From assembly GCA_016787065.1 (NCBI GenBank), contig JAEUVD010000030.1, positions 1 to 58,550 of the forward strand: DNA of 58,550 bases, given 5' to 3'. The notes under the pieces were generated by a model, which worked only from the letters and a program-made list of their open reading frames with translations, searched no databases and was not told the DNA's origin. Positions 34,001 to 41,168 of this stretch are shown piece after piece. Both the position numbers and the translations under genes were made by a program. Position 1 is the stretch's first letter. Each line of letters starts with the position of its first letter. Source of the stretch: Chitinophagaceae bacterium (GTDB taxonomy: Bacteria; Bacteroidota; Bacteroidia; Chitinophagales; Chitinophagaceae).

Positions 34001-36894
34001 TTAATGTAACACCAATTGGACTTGGTTTTCTTACAACGGTTTCACTAACAGCTTCATTAACTATTCCTGCCGGGCAAACTTACGGCTTGGCCGTTGTTGC
34101 TAATGGTACAGTATATTACTCCAATGGTACAGCAGTAGGTAATATTTTATCAGAAAATCCGGATTTACAAATTAAAGAAGGTCATGGAGGTATAGGATTT
34201 GGAGGAACATTCAACTTTCCAAATTCACCTAGAAATTGGAATGGTCAGATTAATTACACTGTTGATAATGTAGTTTCGGGTTACTCTTGGTCGCCTACCG
34301 TTTATGTTACCAATTCAAATACAGCCACTCCCACCATGTCACCAAAAACATCTACCACTTATACCCTTACGGTAACAGATGGAAATGGGTGTACAAATAC
34401 CCTCACGAAACGCGTTTTTGTAGGCAATTCACCGCAACTTCAAGTTAATTCAACACCGAATGCAATATGTGCAGGTAGTTCTGCTCAATTGAGTGCAACA
34501 CCAAACAATGTTCAAAGTGATTTACTTTTTACCACCCTTCAATCTAATAATGGAAATGCTGGAGTTGTTTTTGATGTAACAACACTTAAACCATTAACAA
34601 TAACCGGGGTTAAAATGAATATTGTATCTGGTACGCAAGCAGAGGTTTGGTACAAAGCGGGTGGATATGGCAATGCAAATCTTACCTCTAGTGTTGGCTG
34701 GACTAAACTTGGTGCTACCGTTGCAATAACACCAGCAGGACAAGATTTACTTACCGATATTCCCATTACGCTCAACCTAACGTTACCTTCTGGAACTACC
34801 TACGGTATTGCTATAGTAACCGATGGTAGTGTGCGCTATACGAATGGCACAGCGGTTGGTAACACGTATGCAAGTAGTATGGATATGACCATTAAAGAAG
34901 GACACGGAGGTTCAGGAATCGGTGGAACATTTAGTTTTATAAATTCACCTCGTGTTTTCAATGGACAATTAGAATACAATGCAACAAATAATACAATAGG
35001 ATACAGTTGGGTGCCAAATAGTACATTAAATAACCCTTCTCTTCCAAATCCTTTAGCCACACCAACTAGCAACACACTTTATACCGTTACCGTAACCGAT
35101 GTTAATGGATGTACTTCTCAAGGAAATATTGGCGTACAAGTTATGAATACACCAGCAGGTATTGCAACAGCTTCACCGAGTTCGCTTTGTTTAGGATCTA
35201 ATATTACACTATCGTATACCCCATCAGCAGCTTCTAATTGTCATGGTGTTGTTCAAGCTGGTTTTGCAGGCACTTATGCGCCGGCTTCATGGACCACCAC
35301 ACTCACCAATTCTAATGGAACGGTTAATTCTGCTGGAGCACCAAATGTTGTAACCATAAGTTCAAGTAACAGCATAGGTAATTCCTCTTCAGGTATCACC
35401 GGTTATCAACATAGTTTCACATGCGGTGGCTACCTCACCTTTAATTGGAGTTACACCTCCACCGATTCTGGACCTCAATATGATTTCCCGCGTTACACGG
35501 TTAACGGTGGATCTCCAATCATATTCCCAGGCTTTAAAGCACAATTTGGTTTTTCGTTAAGTCAAATTGGTACTTTTAGTTTACTAATCAACCCTGGTGA
35601 TGTTATCCAACTTCAAATGTATTCTTCAGATAATACTGGAGGCGCAGCTACGTTAACCCTAACCAATTTTAAGGCTCCTTATCAAACTTCATCGGCACAA
35701 ACTGTTCAATGGTATAATGTTGCTTCCGGAGGATCTTCTTTGAGTAGCGCTAATCCATATAGTTTTGTAGCCACTACAGCTGGATCAAATACTTATTACG
35801 CACAAGTAACTTCAGTAGCTACCGGTTGTACTAATGCAACACGCTTAGCAACAAACAGTGTTACGGTAAATGTAAATCCAAATGTTACAGTTTCACCAGG
35901 CAATTCAACTATTTGTTCGGGTAGCTCTATTTCATTAACTGCAAGTGGCGCTTCATCTTATCTATGGCAACCAGGCAATTTATCCGGTTCAAGTGTGAAT
36001 GTTACACCGGCCACTACTACAACATACACAATTACAGGTACCAGTTTAAATGGTTGTACGGCAACCACAACAAGAACCATTACCGTAAATGGTTTACCTA
36101 ATGTAACAGCTAGTGCCAGTTCAACGAACATAAGTTGTCCGAACTCAACCACACTAAATGCATCCGGTGCAATTAGTTACTCATGGCAGCCTGGCGCTTT
36201 TGTAGGCTCTAGTGTGAATGTAAGCCCAGCTACAACTACTACCTACACTGTAACCGGAGCCGCCTCTACTGGCTGTACTAAAACTTCTAGTGTAACCATT
36301 GTAGTAGTACCATGCGTAACAAGTAATTTAACGGTGAAGGCATTTATTGAAGGGTATTATATTGGTGGTAGTCAGATGACACCAACCCTAAATAATCAAG
36401 GCTTAGCTAATCCGATTACAGAAACCGATTCAATTACTGTTGAATTGCATCAGGCCGTAGCTCCTTATGCCTTAACCTATTCGGTAAAAGGAATTCAATT
36501 AACGAGCGGAAATGTAACTGCAAGTTTTCCTGGAGCTGCGATTGGTAATTCGTATTATATCGTTTTAAATCATCGAAATGCTTTACAAACATGGAGTGCA
36601 AATCCTGTATTAATGGCAGCTAATACGAGTTATGATTTTAGCAATGCCAGCAACAAAGCGTATGGATCAAATCAAGTACAAATGGCACCTGGAGTTTTCG
36701 CTATTTACAGCGGCGATTTAAATCAGGATGGTGCTATTGATGTTTTCGATTACCTTGAAATGGATCCCGAAATAGCCGCTGGTTCCTTTGGGTATTACGC
36801 TGAAGATTTAAATGGTGATGGTTCAGTTGATATTTTCGATTACTTAATCTTAGATCCGAATATTGTGAATGGTATAAGTACCTCTGCACCATAA
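31015..36894 (+). CDS. Giant secreted protein: kelch-like N-terminus, repeats, dockerin-like module
   Basis: A 1959-residue protein. The signal peptide is about 1-35 (ends VEAQ). Residues about 36-395 form a kelch/galactose-oxidase-like propeller (LLSDGSVLCKTG, LLKDGRLYVCGGEYGAGGYDGEIYNP, MLPDGRIFFVGGQN), followed by an early-set Ig-like domain (YGTNFNGRSLGS). Then come Ig-like domains, three repeats of about 240 residues, and more Ig-like domains with SYLWQPGNLSGSSV. The C-terminal 190 residues are the shared module: EGYYIGGSQM, YYIVLNHRNALQTWSA, GDLNQDGAIDVFDYL, DLNGDGSVDIFDYL, ending ISTSAP. The copper ligands of true galactose oxidase cannot be confirmed by eye, so catalysis is uncertain. 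Probably surface-exposed or secreted. Confidence 0.8.
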   Translation: MQNLFFNKTRLSKNLRNGFLWLVLLCSSFYKVEAQGTWTAVTTLAPNANQGVLILLSDGSVLCKTGAGGGSGKTFNILKPNSSGSYASGTWSSIANMIDDRRFFSSQLLKDGRLYVCGGEYGAGGYDGEIYNPLNNTWTQLPSPGGNFVSDANSEILDDGRILQAIVGGGQHICRLYDPATNTYSNAGSTIGSHNESTWHKLADGTILMVPKNSMQSERYFPATNTWVADGVVPVQLYSDFGSEIGGAAMLPDGRIFFVGGQNTTAIYTPSGTNAAGTWVAGPAIPNNYGQPDGPVSVCRDGTVLFTASPEPISGNVFQNPTRFYEYDYVSNTLLQINAPTGASTLPSNTCYETNFVNLPNGQILYGVMGSSQYYVYTPPGSTLSSLRPVVSDISSSCTEFIAYGTNFNGRSLGSIYGDDWQMNTNFPIVRLTSGGTQYYCRSWDWNSTLMRRTAPDTVRFEVPVGLANGTYTLNVIANGVSSLSTTFTTYPSITSSLSQTICSGEPFVYTPTFDRGCVSKTWTRAAVVGISNAAVTTGQTGSINETLINTTSTPKVVTYVFTMSNQGFSNTQNLTVTVNPSVSTIAISDDYDLCNGESANLSNLGSATSSTWLPGFLVGDPVTVTPTTTTTYTVTGSNTYGCTESATVQIHVHENPVVQPTITDNDICEGSSTTLHANANSAESKLFTTLAGGNGFSANVFDIHAYHNITIKGFKMNISGGDSAEVYYKNVSYGNANVTSSVGWTKLGATVPIIPAGAGALTDIPLTSSITLGSGSTYGFIVACNGVNIYSNGTTVGNILESNADLYVTQGHGGSAFGGTFSLTNSPRNFNGQVDYITNLTSYAWSPTTISPVNSANPTATPTSTSTYTLTATDANGCSGTGTVVSYVNNLPSISAITATPPSFCSENGSSALSVSATSVETGSLFTSVDAGNSNQGNIFDVTALRNITITSVRMHLSNSAGTIPTQAEVWYKAGGYGGTIVSSSTGWTKLGNTVNVTPIGLGFLTTVSLTASLTIPAGQTYGLAVVANGTVYYSNGTAVGNILSENPDLQIKEGHGGIGFGGTFNFPNSPRNWNGQINYTVDNVVSGYSWSPTVYVTNSNTATPTMSPKTSTTYTLTVTDGNGCTNTLTKRVFVGNSPQLQVNSTPNAICAGSSAQLSATPNNVQSDLLFTTLQSNNGNAGVVFDVTTLKPLTITGVKMNIVSGTQAEVWYKAGGYGNANLTSSVGWTKLGATVAITPAGQDLLTDIPITLNLTLPSGTTYGIAIVTDGSVRYTNGTAVGNTYASSMDMTIKEGHGGSGIGGTFSFINSPRVFNGQLEYNATNNTIGYSWVPNSTLNNPSLPNPLATPTSNTLYTVTVTDVNGCTSQGNIGVQVMNTPAGIATASPSSLCLGSNITLSYTPSAASNCHGVVQAGFAGTYAPASWTTTLTNSNGTVNSAGAPNVVTISSSNSIGNSSSGITGYQHSFTCGGYLTFNWSYTSTDSGPQYDFPRYTVNGGSPIIFPGFKAQFGFSLSQIGTFSLLINPGDVIQLQMYSSDNTGGAATLTLTNFKAPYQTSSAQTVQWYNVASGGSSLSSANPYSFVATTAGSNTYYAQVTSVATGCTNATRLATNSVTVNVNPNVTVSPGNSTICSGSSISLTASGASSYLWQPGNLSGSSVNVTPATTTTYTITGTSLNGCTATTTRTITVNGLPNVTASASSTNISCPNSTTLNASGAISYSWQPGAFVGSSVNVSPATTTTYTVTGAASTGCTKTSSVTIVVVPCVTSNLTVKAFIEGYYIGGSQMTPTLNNQGLANPITETDSITVELHQAVAPYALTYSVKGIQLTSGNVTASFPGAAIGNSYYIVLNHRNALQTWSANPVLMAANTSYDFSNASNKAYGSNQVQMAPGVFAIYSGDLNQDGAIDVFDYLEMDPEIAAGSFGYYAEDLNGDGSVDIFDYLILDPNIVNGISTSAP
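33073..35145 (+). repeat. Three tandem units of about 240 residues in the second giant gene
   Basis: Units begin with LFTT/LFTS at 33073, 33790 and 34525 (spacing 717 and 735 bases). Each contains VFDVTxLxNITI, AEVWYKAGGYG, GWTKLG, TYGxAVxxNG, GHGGxGFGGTF and NSPRxFNGQ, followed by an Ig-like linker ending in DxNGC. Confidence 0.8.
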
Positions 36895-36920
36895 CAATCA
36901 GACTATTATTGCTCTTTCCT

Positions 36921-36953
36921 ATAATCCCTGTTGCTTGTTGCAACAGGGATTAT
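36921..36953 (+). terminator. Long perfect hairpin after the second giant gene
   Basis: ATAATCCCTGTTGC and its exact complement GCAACAGGGATTAT form a 14-pair stem with loop TTGTT, 26 bases after the stop codon. It lacks a clean T-run (CTTTG follows), so termination may be weak. TATCTTTG at 36951-36958 overlaps its end and could be a promoter box. Confidence 0.6.
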
Positions 36954-36992
36954 CTTTGAATAAAAGACCATAGAATTCAGTGAAAAGATTGC

Positions 36993-37000
36993 TTACTTTG
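36993..37000 (+). promoter_or_regulatory. -7 promoter box of the ECF sigma factor gene
   Basis: TTACTTTG, 19 bases before the GTG at 37020. TACTTTG is the same shortened box as before trmB. Confidence 0.4.
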
Positions 37001-37019
37001 CAGACTGATTTGCAATGTT

Positions 37020-37577
37020 GTGCCAGCATCTACTCCTAAACCTTCTGTAGCAGAAACCATAACCCGTTATGGCAAGCAAGTGTTTAGTTTTATTCGAGGA
37101 AGAACTAAAAGTATTGAAGATGCTGAAGATATTTTACAAGAAGTATGGTATCAACTTAGCAGGTTAACGAATCTCGATGAACTAGAAAACATATCCGCCT
37201 GGTTATATTCGGTAAGTAGAAACAAAATTACCGATAGCTTACGCAAACGTAAAAATGATTCCTTAGAGGATTACACCACATCCGATGAGGAAGGCTTTTC
37301 AGAAATAAAAGAAATTCTATTAATGGATACTTCGAATGATCCGGAACTGGAATTATTCAAGGATATTTTCTGGAAGGAATTACAGAAAGCATTAAACGAA
37401 TTGCCAGAGAATCAAAAACAAGTTTTCATTCTCAATGAATTGGAAGACCAAACCTTACAAGAAATTGCGGATGCTGAAGGTGAAAATATTAAAACCATTA
37501 TTAGTCGTAAAGGATATGCCATAAAGCATTTACGAAAAAAATTGTTACCTCTATACAAAGATCTTTTAAATAATTAG
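37020..37577 (+). CDS. ECF-type RNA polymerase sigma factor
   Basis: A 185-residue sigma-70 family factor with only regions 2 and 4. Region 2 includes IEDAEDILQEVWYQLSRL and WLYSVSRNKITDSLRKRK. Region 4 includes LNELPENQKQVFILNELEDQTLQEIADAEGE. No classical anti-sigma gene is adjacent. Instead a small membrane protein starts four bases after its stop. GTG start at 37020; an ATG five bases upstream is out of frame. It probably controls an envelope or metal stress response together with the small proteins downstream (inference). Confidence 0.92.
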   Translation: MPASTPKPSVAETITRYGKQVFSFIRGRTKSIEDAEDILQEVWYQLSRLTNLDELENISAWLYSVSRNKITDSLRKRKNDSLEDYTTSDEEGFSEIKEILLMDTSNDPELELFKDIFWKELQKALNELPENQKQVFILNELEDQTLQEIADAEGENIKTIISRKGYAIKHLRKKLLPLYKDLLNN

Positions 37578-37581
37578 TACG

Positions 37582-37872
37582 ATGAAATTCAAACCGCTAT
37601 TAATCCTAATTCCAATTACGTTACTTGCTCTCTTACCCTATTTAATTATGGTACTTTGGAATCGCTTAGTAACAGATATATTCCATTTACGTGCTATTCA
37701 CTATTGGGAAGCACTTGGCCTCTTTATTTTAGGTAGAATTCTTTTTGGAAATTTTGGTTTCAATAAACATGGTCATAAACCATCAGGACATTTTAAAAAA
37801 CATTTTATGAATATGTCGGATGAGGAACGTTCTCGGTTTAGAGCGGAGTGGAAACGACGAAAGGATTGTTAG
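37582..37872 (+). CDS. Small two-helix membrane protein, sigma-coupled
   Basis: A 96-residue protein with two hydrophobic helices (about 4-26 and 40-56), a His/Lys-rich segment (FNKHGHKPSGHFKKHF) and a C-terminal charged helix NMSDEERSRFRAEWKRRKDC. The NMSDEER-type helix recurs in the next small protein and resembles tails in proteins that follow ECF factors in other Bacteroidota (from memory). Tight coupling to the sigma gene suggests a role in its control, perhaps as a mini anti-sigma factor or metal sensor. That is inference. Confidence 0.75.
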   Translation: MKFKPLLILIPITLLALLPYLIMVLWNRLVTDIFHLRAIHYWEALGLFILGRILFGNFGFNKHGHKPSGHFKKHFMNMSDEERSRFRAEWKRRKDC

Positions 37873-38051
37873 CCATTAAATAGTTAAATAAAACTAGCTT
37901 CATTTCCTATTTTCTGTAGAACCACCTACGCGTTCCAACCTATTTAATAACGGTATTTAAATAGAGACTATAAAGAATTCAAAAAAAGTTCAACTTGTTT
38001 AAAGTAAAAACAATCCTTGTTCGTCTTCATAGGTATAAATCTTAAAAAGAA

Positions 38052-38321
38052 ATGAACAAAAGTGTTTTAAAGTCCGTTTTAGGCGGCATAGCCTTCGGTG
38101 CTATTATGTTTTTCGCAGGGCCATTTATCCTGCTTATTCTTTTACTCAAATTCATTTTCACACCGTTTGGCATGGGACGAATGATGTATCGTCATCACGG
38201 TGATTGGCGAGGCATGCGGGGCATGCGTTTTGCGATGGCTGATAAAATTAGATCCATGAGTGAAGAAGAATTTACCGAATTCAAGAACAAAATGAATCAT
38301 CCACATTACGGTTGTTGTTAA
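38052..38321 (+). CDS. Small membrane protein with Met/His-rich region and Cys-Cys end
   Basis: An 89-residue protein. Its hydrophobic N-terminal half (about 8-38) forms one long or two short helices (GGIAFGAIMFFAGPFILLILLLKF). Then GMGRMMYRHHGDWRGMRGMRF, rich in Met, Arg and His, and a C-terminal helix IRSMSEEEFTEFKNKMNHPHYGCC. The SMSEEEF segment parallels NMSDEER in the preceding gene. His and Cys at the end could bind metal. It follows a 179-base gap that may hold its own promoter. No named family. Confidence 0.7.
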   Translation: MNKSVLKSVLGGIAFGAIMFFAGPFILLILLLKFIFTPFGMGRMMYRHHGDWRGMRGMRFAMADKIRSMSEEEFTEFKNKMNHPHYGCC

Positions 38322-38337
38322 TCACAAAAAAATCATC

Positions 38338-38487
38338 ATGAAACATAAATCAAAATTTGCAATCTTCATGATTGCCGCAGCCGCTACGATAGCAGTTCTT
38401 TTCGCCACCGTGGGCAAACCTCATTATATGAAACATCATCACGGTCATTGTGCACACGAACAGGTGCGAGAAGTTCATACTAAATAA
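38338..38487 (+). CDS. Very small exported His-rich protein
   Basis: A 49-residue frame starting MKHKSKFAIFMIAAAATI, a clear signal peptide or anchor, followed by the metal-ligand-like stretch KPHYMKHHHGHCAHE and a short charged end. It starts 16 bases after the previous stop and is followed by a strong terminator at 38507, so it looks like the last gene of the transcription unit. His-rich periplasmic peptides often bind Cu, Zn or Ni; here that is inference. Confidence 0.65.
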   Translation: MKHKSKFAIFMIAAAATIAVLFATVGKPHYMKHHHGHCAHEQVREVHTK

Positions 38488-38506
38488 GCGTTCGAATACG
38501 TATCAC

Positions 38507-38536
38507 GAGGCTAGCGTAAAACGTTAGCCTCTTTTT
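38507..38536 (+). terminator. Rho-independent terminator of the ECF/small-protein unit
   Basis: GAGGCTAGCG pairs with CGTTAGCCTC (ten pairs, one G-T), loop TAAAA, followed by five T. Confidence 0.88.
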
Positions 38537-38573
38537 ATCTTGGAAGAATTCAGTTCAAATAAAATCGGCATCA

Positions 38574-39395
38574 TTACCTTAAATTATTAATGAGATTATC
38601 GTAGTAGTAGGTTCTTACTTGATAAGGATACCATTCATAAATAGCATTGTCTTCATTCAACGACAAATGCTGATCGGCACAGGATTTAGCAAGTTGCGCT
38701 TCCTTTTTTCCTTCCTCTTGTTTGTTTAGATAGAATAAACAATTTGCTTTGTAGAAATGCGCATCAGCAAATTGCGGATGTCGTGTCATAGCCTTATCTA
38801 AAAAGGAAATACACGTTTCGTATTCTTCCTTAGCATACGACACCATAGCCCTATAAAACCAATGATTAAAATGAACACCATCCTTACCAAATCGTTGTTG
38901 ATCTTCCGTAATAACAGCATCGAATAAATGTTGGGCACTATCGAATTGATTTAGTTGCAAACAGCAAAGACCTAAATAAAAGTCGTAGGAATGATCCATC
39001 ACATAGCGATTTCCGTATAGCGCTTTTGCTAAATAAAAATCCTCTTTGGCTAAAAGGTATCTACGCTCAAAAATGCAACGCATAAAACCTCGATACTCCA
39101 AGTATTTCTCTTGATTATACTTCACAGCACTATCTAAAAAAGGTCTTCCCAATTCCCATTTATGTTCTTTGTACAAAGGCATTGCCTTTTGTTGCCAATA
39201 ATAGGCCTCGGTTGGAATCAACATTAACGCACTATCCAAATAAAGTTGATGCTTCTTCGAATTTAAGGAATACTGGAACGATTGCTTAAAATAACTTTGA
39301 GCGTTTAAGGTATCCGAACTTTTATAAACTTGAGCTTTTAGTTTGGGAAAAGCAATTAGATTAACAGCAAGCAACAATACAATGAATCGAACCAT
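38574..39395 (-). CDS. Exported TPR protein
   Basis: A 273-residue protein. Signal peptide about 1-21 (ends LKAQ). The rest is all-helical with TPR-type repeats (YFKQSFQYSLNSKKHQLYLDSAL, AYYWQQKAMPLYKE, FYLGLCCLQLNQFDSAQHLFD, YRAMVSYAKEEYETCISFLDKAM, HFYKANCLFYLNKQEEGKKEA). TPRs of this type mediate protein contacts in the periplasm. No partner is evident. ATG at 39395, 16 bases after a TACATTTG box. Confidence 0.8.
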   Translation of the reverse strand: MVRFIVLLLAVNLIAFPKLKAQVYKSSDTLNAQSYFKQSFQYSLNSKKHQLYLDSALMLIPTEAYYWQQKAMPLYKEHKWELGRPFLDSAVKYNQEKYLEYRGFMRCIFERRYLLAKEDFYLAKALYGNRYVMDHSYDFYLGLCCLQLNQFDSAQHLFDAVITEDQQRFGKDGVHFNHWFYRAMVSYAKEEYETCISFLDKAMTRHPQFADAHFYKANCLFYLNKQEEGKKEAQLAKSCADQHLSLNEDNAIYEWYPYQVRTYYYDNLINNLR

Positions 39396-39411
39396 TTTGA
39401 ACTTCTTTTCT

Positions 39412-39419
39412 CAAATGTA
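39412..39419 (-). promoter_or_regulatory. -7 promoter box of the exported TPR protein gene
   Basis: TACATTTG on the minus strand, 16 bases upstream of the ATG at 39395. Confidence 0.45.
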
Positions 39420-39494
39420 TCGCCAAGGTTGAAAAAGAAATCCTTTTGCATTCGTATTAACGCTCCAATTAGATTCCGTGAAACGGATGCACTA

Positions 39495-41033
39495 CTAATA
39501 CAAATCCGTTTCACTGATATACTGCCTAACTTTCGCTAGCTCGGCGTAGCGCGCTTTATCTTCAACGGTAAATTTCGGACAGTGCTTTCTCACCGTATCA
39601 TAAACACTTCGTGTAATAGGTGCTAATTTATTTTGAATTCCACGATAATCAATAGCCTGACAAATAGCCACTAAATGCACCGCAAATACATCAAACGTAT
39701 TCTCAATTACGCGATTACACAACAAGGCGGCATTAGACCCCATACTTACAATATCCTGATTGTCGTTATTGTTTGGAATACTATGAATATACATTGGGTT
39801 ACTAAGCGTTTGGTTTTCTGCAACCGTAGACGTAGCCGTGTATTGCATGCCCTGCATACCAAAGTTCAAACCAAGTTTCCCCAAATTAATAAACGGTGAT
39901 AATTTCTGATTCAAATTATGATTCAATAAATAATTCAACTGACGTTCAGCAAGCATCGATAACTTGGTAACAGCTATCTTTAATTTATCCATTTCCAATC
40001 CAATATAATCGCCATGGAAATTTCCTCCATGATAAATATTTCCATTTTGGTAATCAATAATTGGATTATCATTCACCGAATTAATTTCTTGCGTGAGTAC
40101 TTTTTCGGTGTATTGAATGGTATCCCAAATGGGACCTACAATTTGCGGAATACATCGGGAACTATAATATTCTTGTACCTTTTCATCCAATACCTCCGCT
40201 AAAACTTCTTTATCGTATAAATGCTCATGACGATTTTTCAACAATTTACTTCCGCGTAAAATTTTACGCATCGCTGTAGCCACTTGTTGCTGTCCGTGAT
40301 GCGGTTTTACCTGATTAAGTTCTTTAGAAATATGATCATCATAAGCCTCTGAAATTTCATTCACCATAGCACTCATCATGAGTTGCCACTTGGCTGCACG
40401 ATACGCTAAAATCGTGTTTATCATGCCAATACCTGTCATGCAAGACGTGCCATTCATCAACGACAAACCTTCACGAATAAATATGGGTAATGGTTTCAAT
40501 CCGGCTTTTGAAAGTGCCGTTTTAGTAGCCATCATCTTCCCTTGATAAAGTACTTCGCCTTCACCAATCAAGCATAACGCTACATGCGCTAACTGCACCA
40601 GGTCGCCACTTGCTCCTACGCCACCATGCGTAAAAATTTGCGGAAAAATTTCATGGTTGATAAAATCACGCAACAACTCTACCGTATTCCGATGAATACC
40701 AGACCGAGCTTTCATTAAACTCGAAAGACGGGCAACCACAGTGGCCTTTAAAAACTCTGGACGTAGTACTTCACCGAGACCGCTGGCATGACTTCGAATT
40801 AAGTTATATTGTAAGGTAGTTCTATCTTCATTTTTAATCCTATACTGCGCCATCGGACCGAAACCGGTATTAATACCGTAGATGAGCTTTTTCTCGCAAT
40901 ATTCCTTTAGAAATTTATGGCATTTATCAATTTCGCTTAAAGCCGCTTTATTCAAACTAACTTCTGCTTTTTCATAGACGATGGTATAAAATTCTCTAAG
41001 GGTAAGATCGCCTCCGGTGATTTCAACTTTCAT
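39495..41033 (-). CDS. Aromatic amino acid ammonia-lyase, tyrosine ammonia-lyase-like
   Basis: A 512-residue enzyme of the HAL/PAL/TAL family. The Ala-Ser-Gly triad that forms the MIO electrophile is at 141-143 (GGVGASGDLVQLAH). Tyr52 (YGINTGFGPMA), NGTS and the QDIVSMG region complete the active site. Residues 80-85, RSHASG, and the segments FGPMAQYRIK, LQYNLIRSH and NFHGDYIGLEMDKLKI closely resemble, from memory, the Flavobacterium johnsoniae tyrosine ammonia-lyase, which makes p-coumarate from tyrosine, more than classical histidine ammonia-lyase. In flavobacteria such genes usually sit in flexirubin or aryl-polyene clusters, but none is here. A TAGTTTTG box lies five bases before the ATG. 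Confidence 0.85.
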   Translation of the reverse strand: MKVEITGGDLTLREFYTIVYEKAEVSLNKAALSEIDKCHKFLKEYCEKKLIYGINTGFGPMAQYRIKNEDRTTLQYNLIRSHASGLGEVLRPEFLKATVVARLSSLMKARSGIHRNTVELLRDFINHEIFPQIFTHGGVGASGDLVQLAHVALCLIGEGEVLYQGKMMATKTALSKAGLKPLPIFIREGLSLMNGTSCMTGIGMINTILAYRAAKWQLMMSAMVNEISEAYDDHISKELNQVKPHHGQQQVATAMRKILRGSKLLKNRHEHLYDKEVLAEVLDEKVQEYYSSRCIPQIVGPIWDTIQYTEKVLTQEINSVNDNPIIDYQNGNIYHGGNFHGDYIGLEMDKLKIAVTKLSMLAERQLNYLLNHNLNQKLSPFINLGKLGLNFGMQGMQYTATSTVAENQTLSNPMYIHSIPNNNDNQDIVSMGSNAALLCNRVIENTFDVFAVHLVAICQAIDYRGIQNKLAPITRSVYDTVRKHCPKFTVEDKARYAELAKVRQYISETDLY

Positions 41034-41038
41034 GGGCG

Positions 41039-41046
41039 CAAAACTA
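41039..41046 (-). promoter_or_regulatory. -7 promoter box of the ammonia-lyase gene
   Basis: TAGTTTTG on the minus strand, ending five bases before the ATG at 41033. Confidence 0.45.
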
Positions 41047-41168
41047 ACGGGTTAATTTGATAATTTGAAGGATTGCGGCTTGGTTAATTCCGTTAATCCG
41101 AAATTTGACATAACCCATTTCAACATATCATAAAAACGCCATACTTGTCATGAAACAACAAGTATTTT

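Noticed and set aside
31015..36894. Treating the giant proteins as ordinary T9SS type A cargo
   Set aside because: The YPNP-type tail seen at 46204 is absent; they end in the dockerin-like module.
39495..41033. Calling the ammonia-lyase HutH
   Set aside because: The sequence is closer to flavobacterial tyrosine ammonia-lyase and no hut genes are adjacent.
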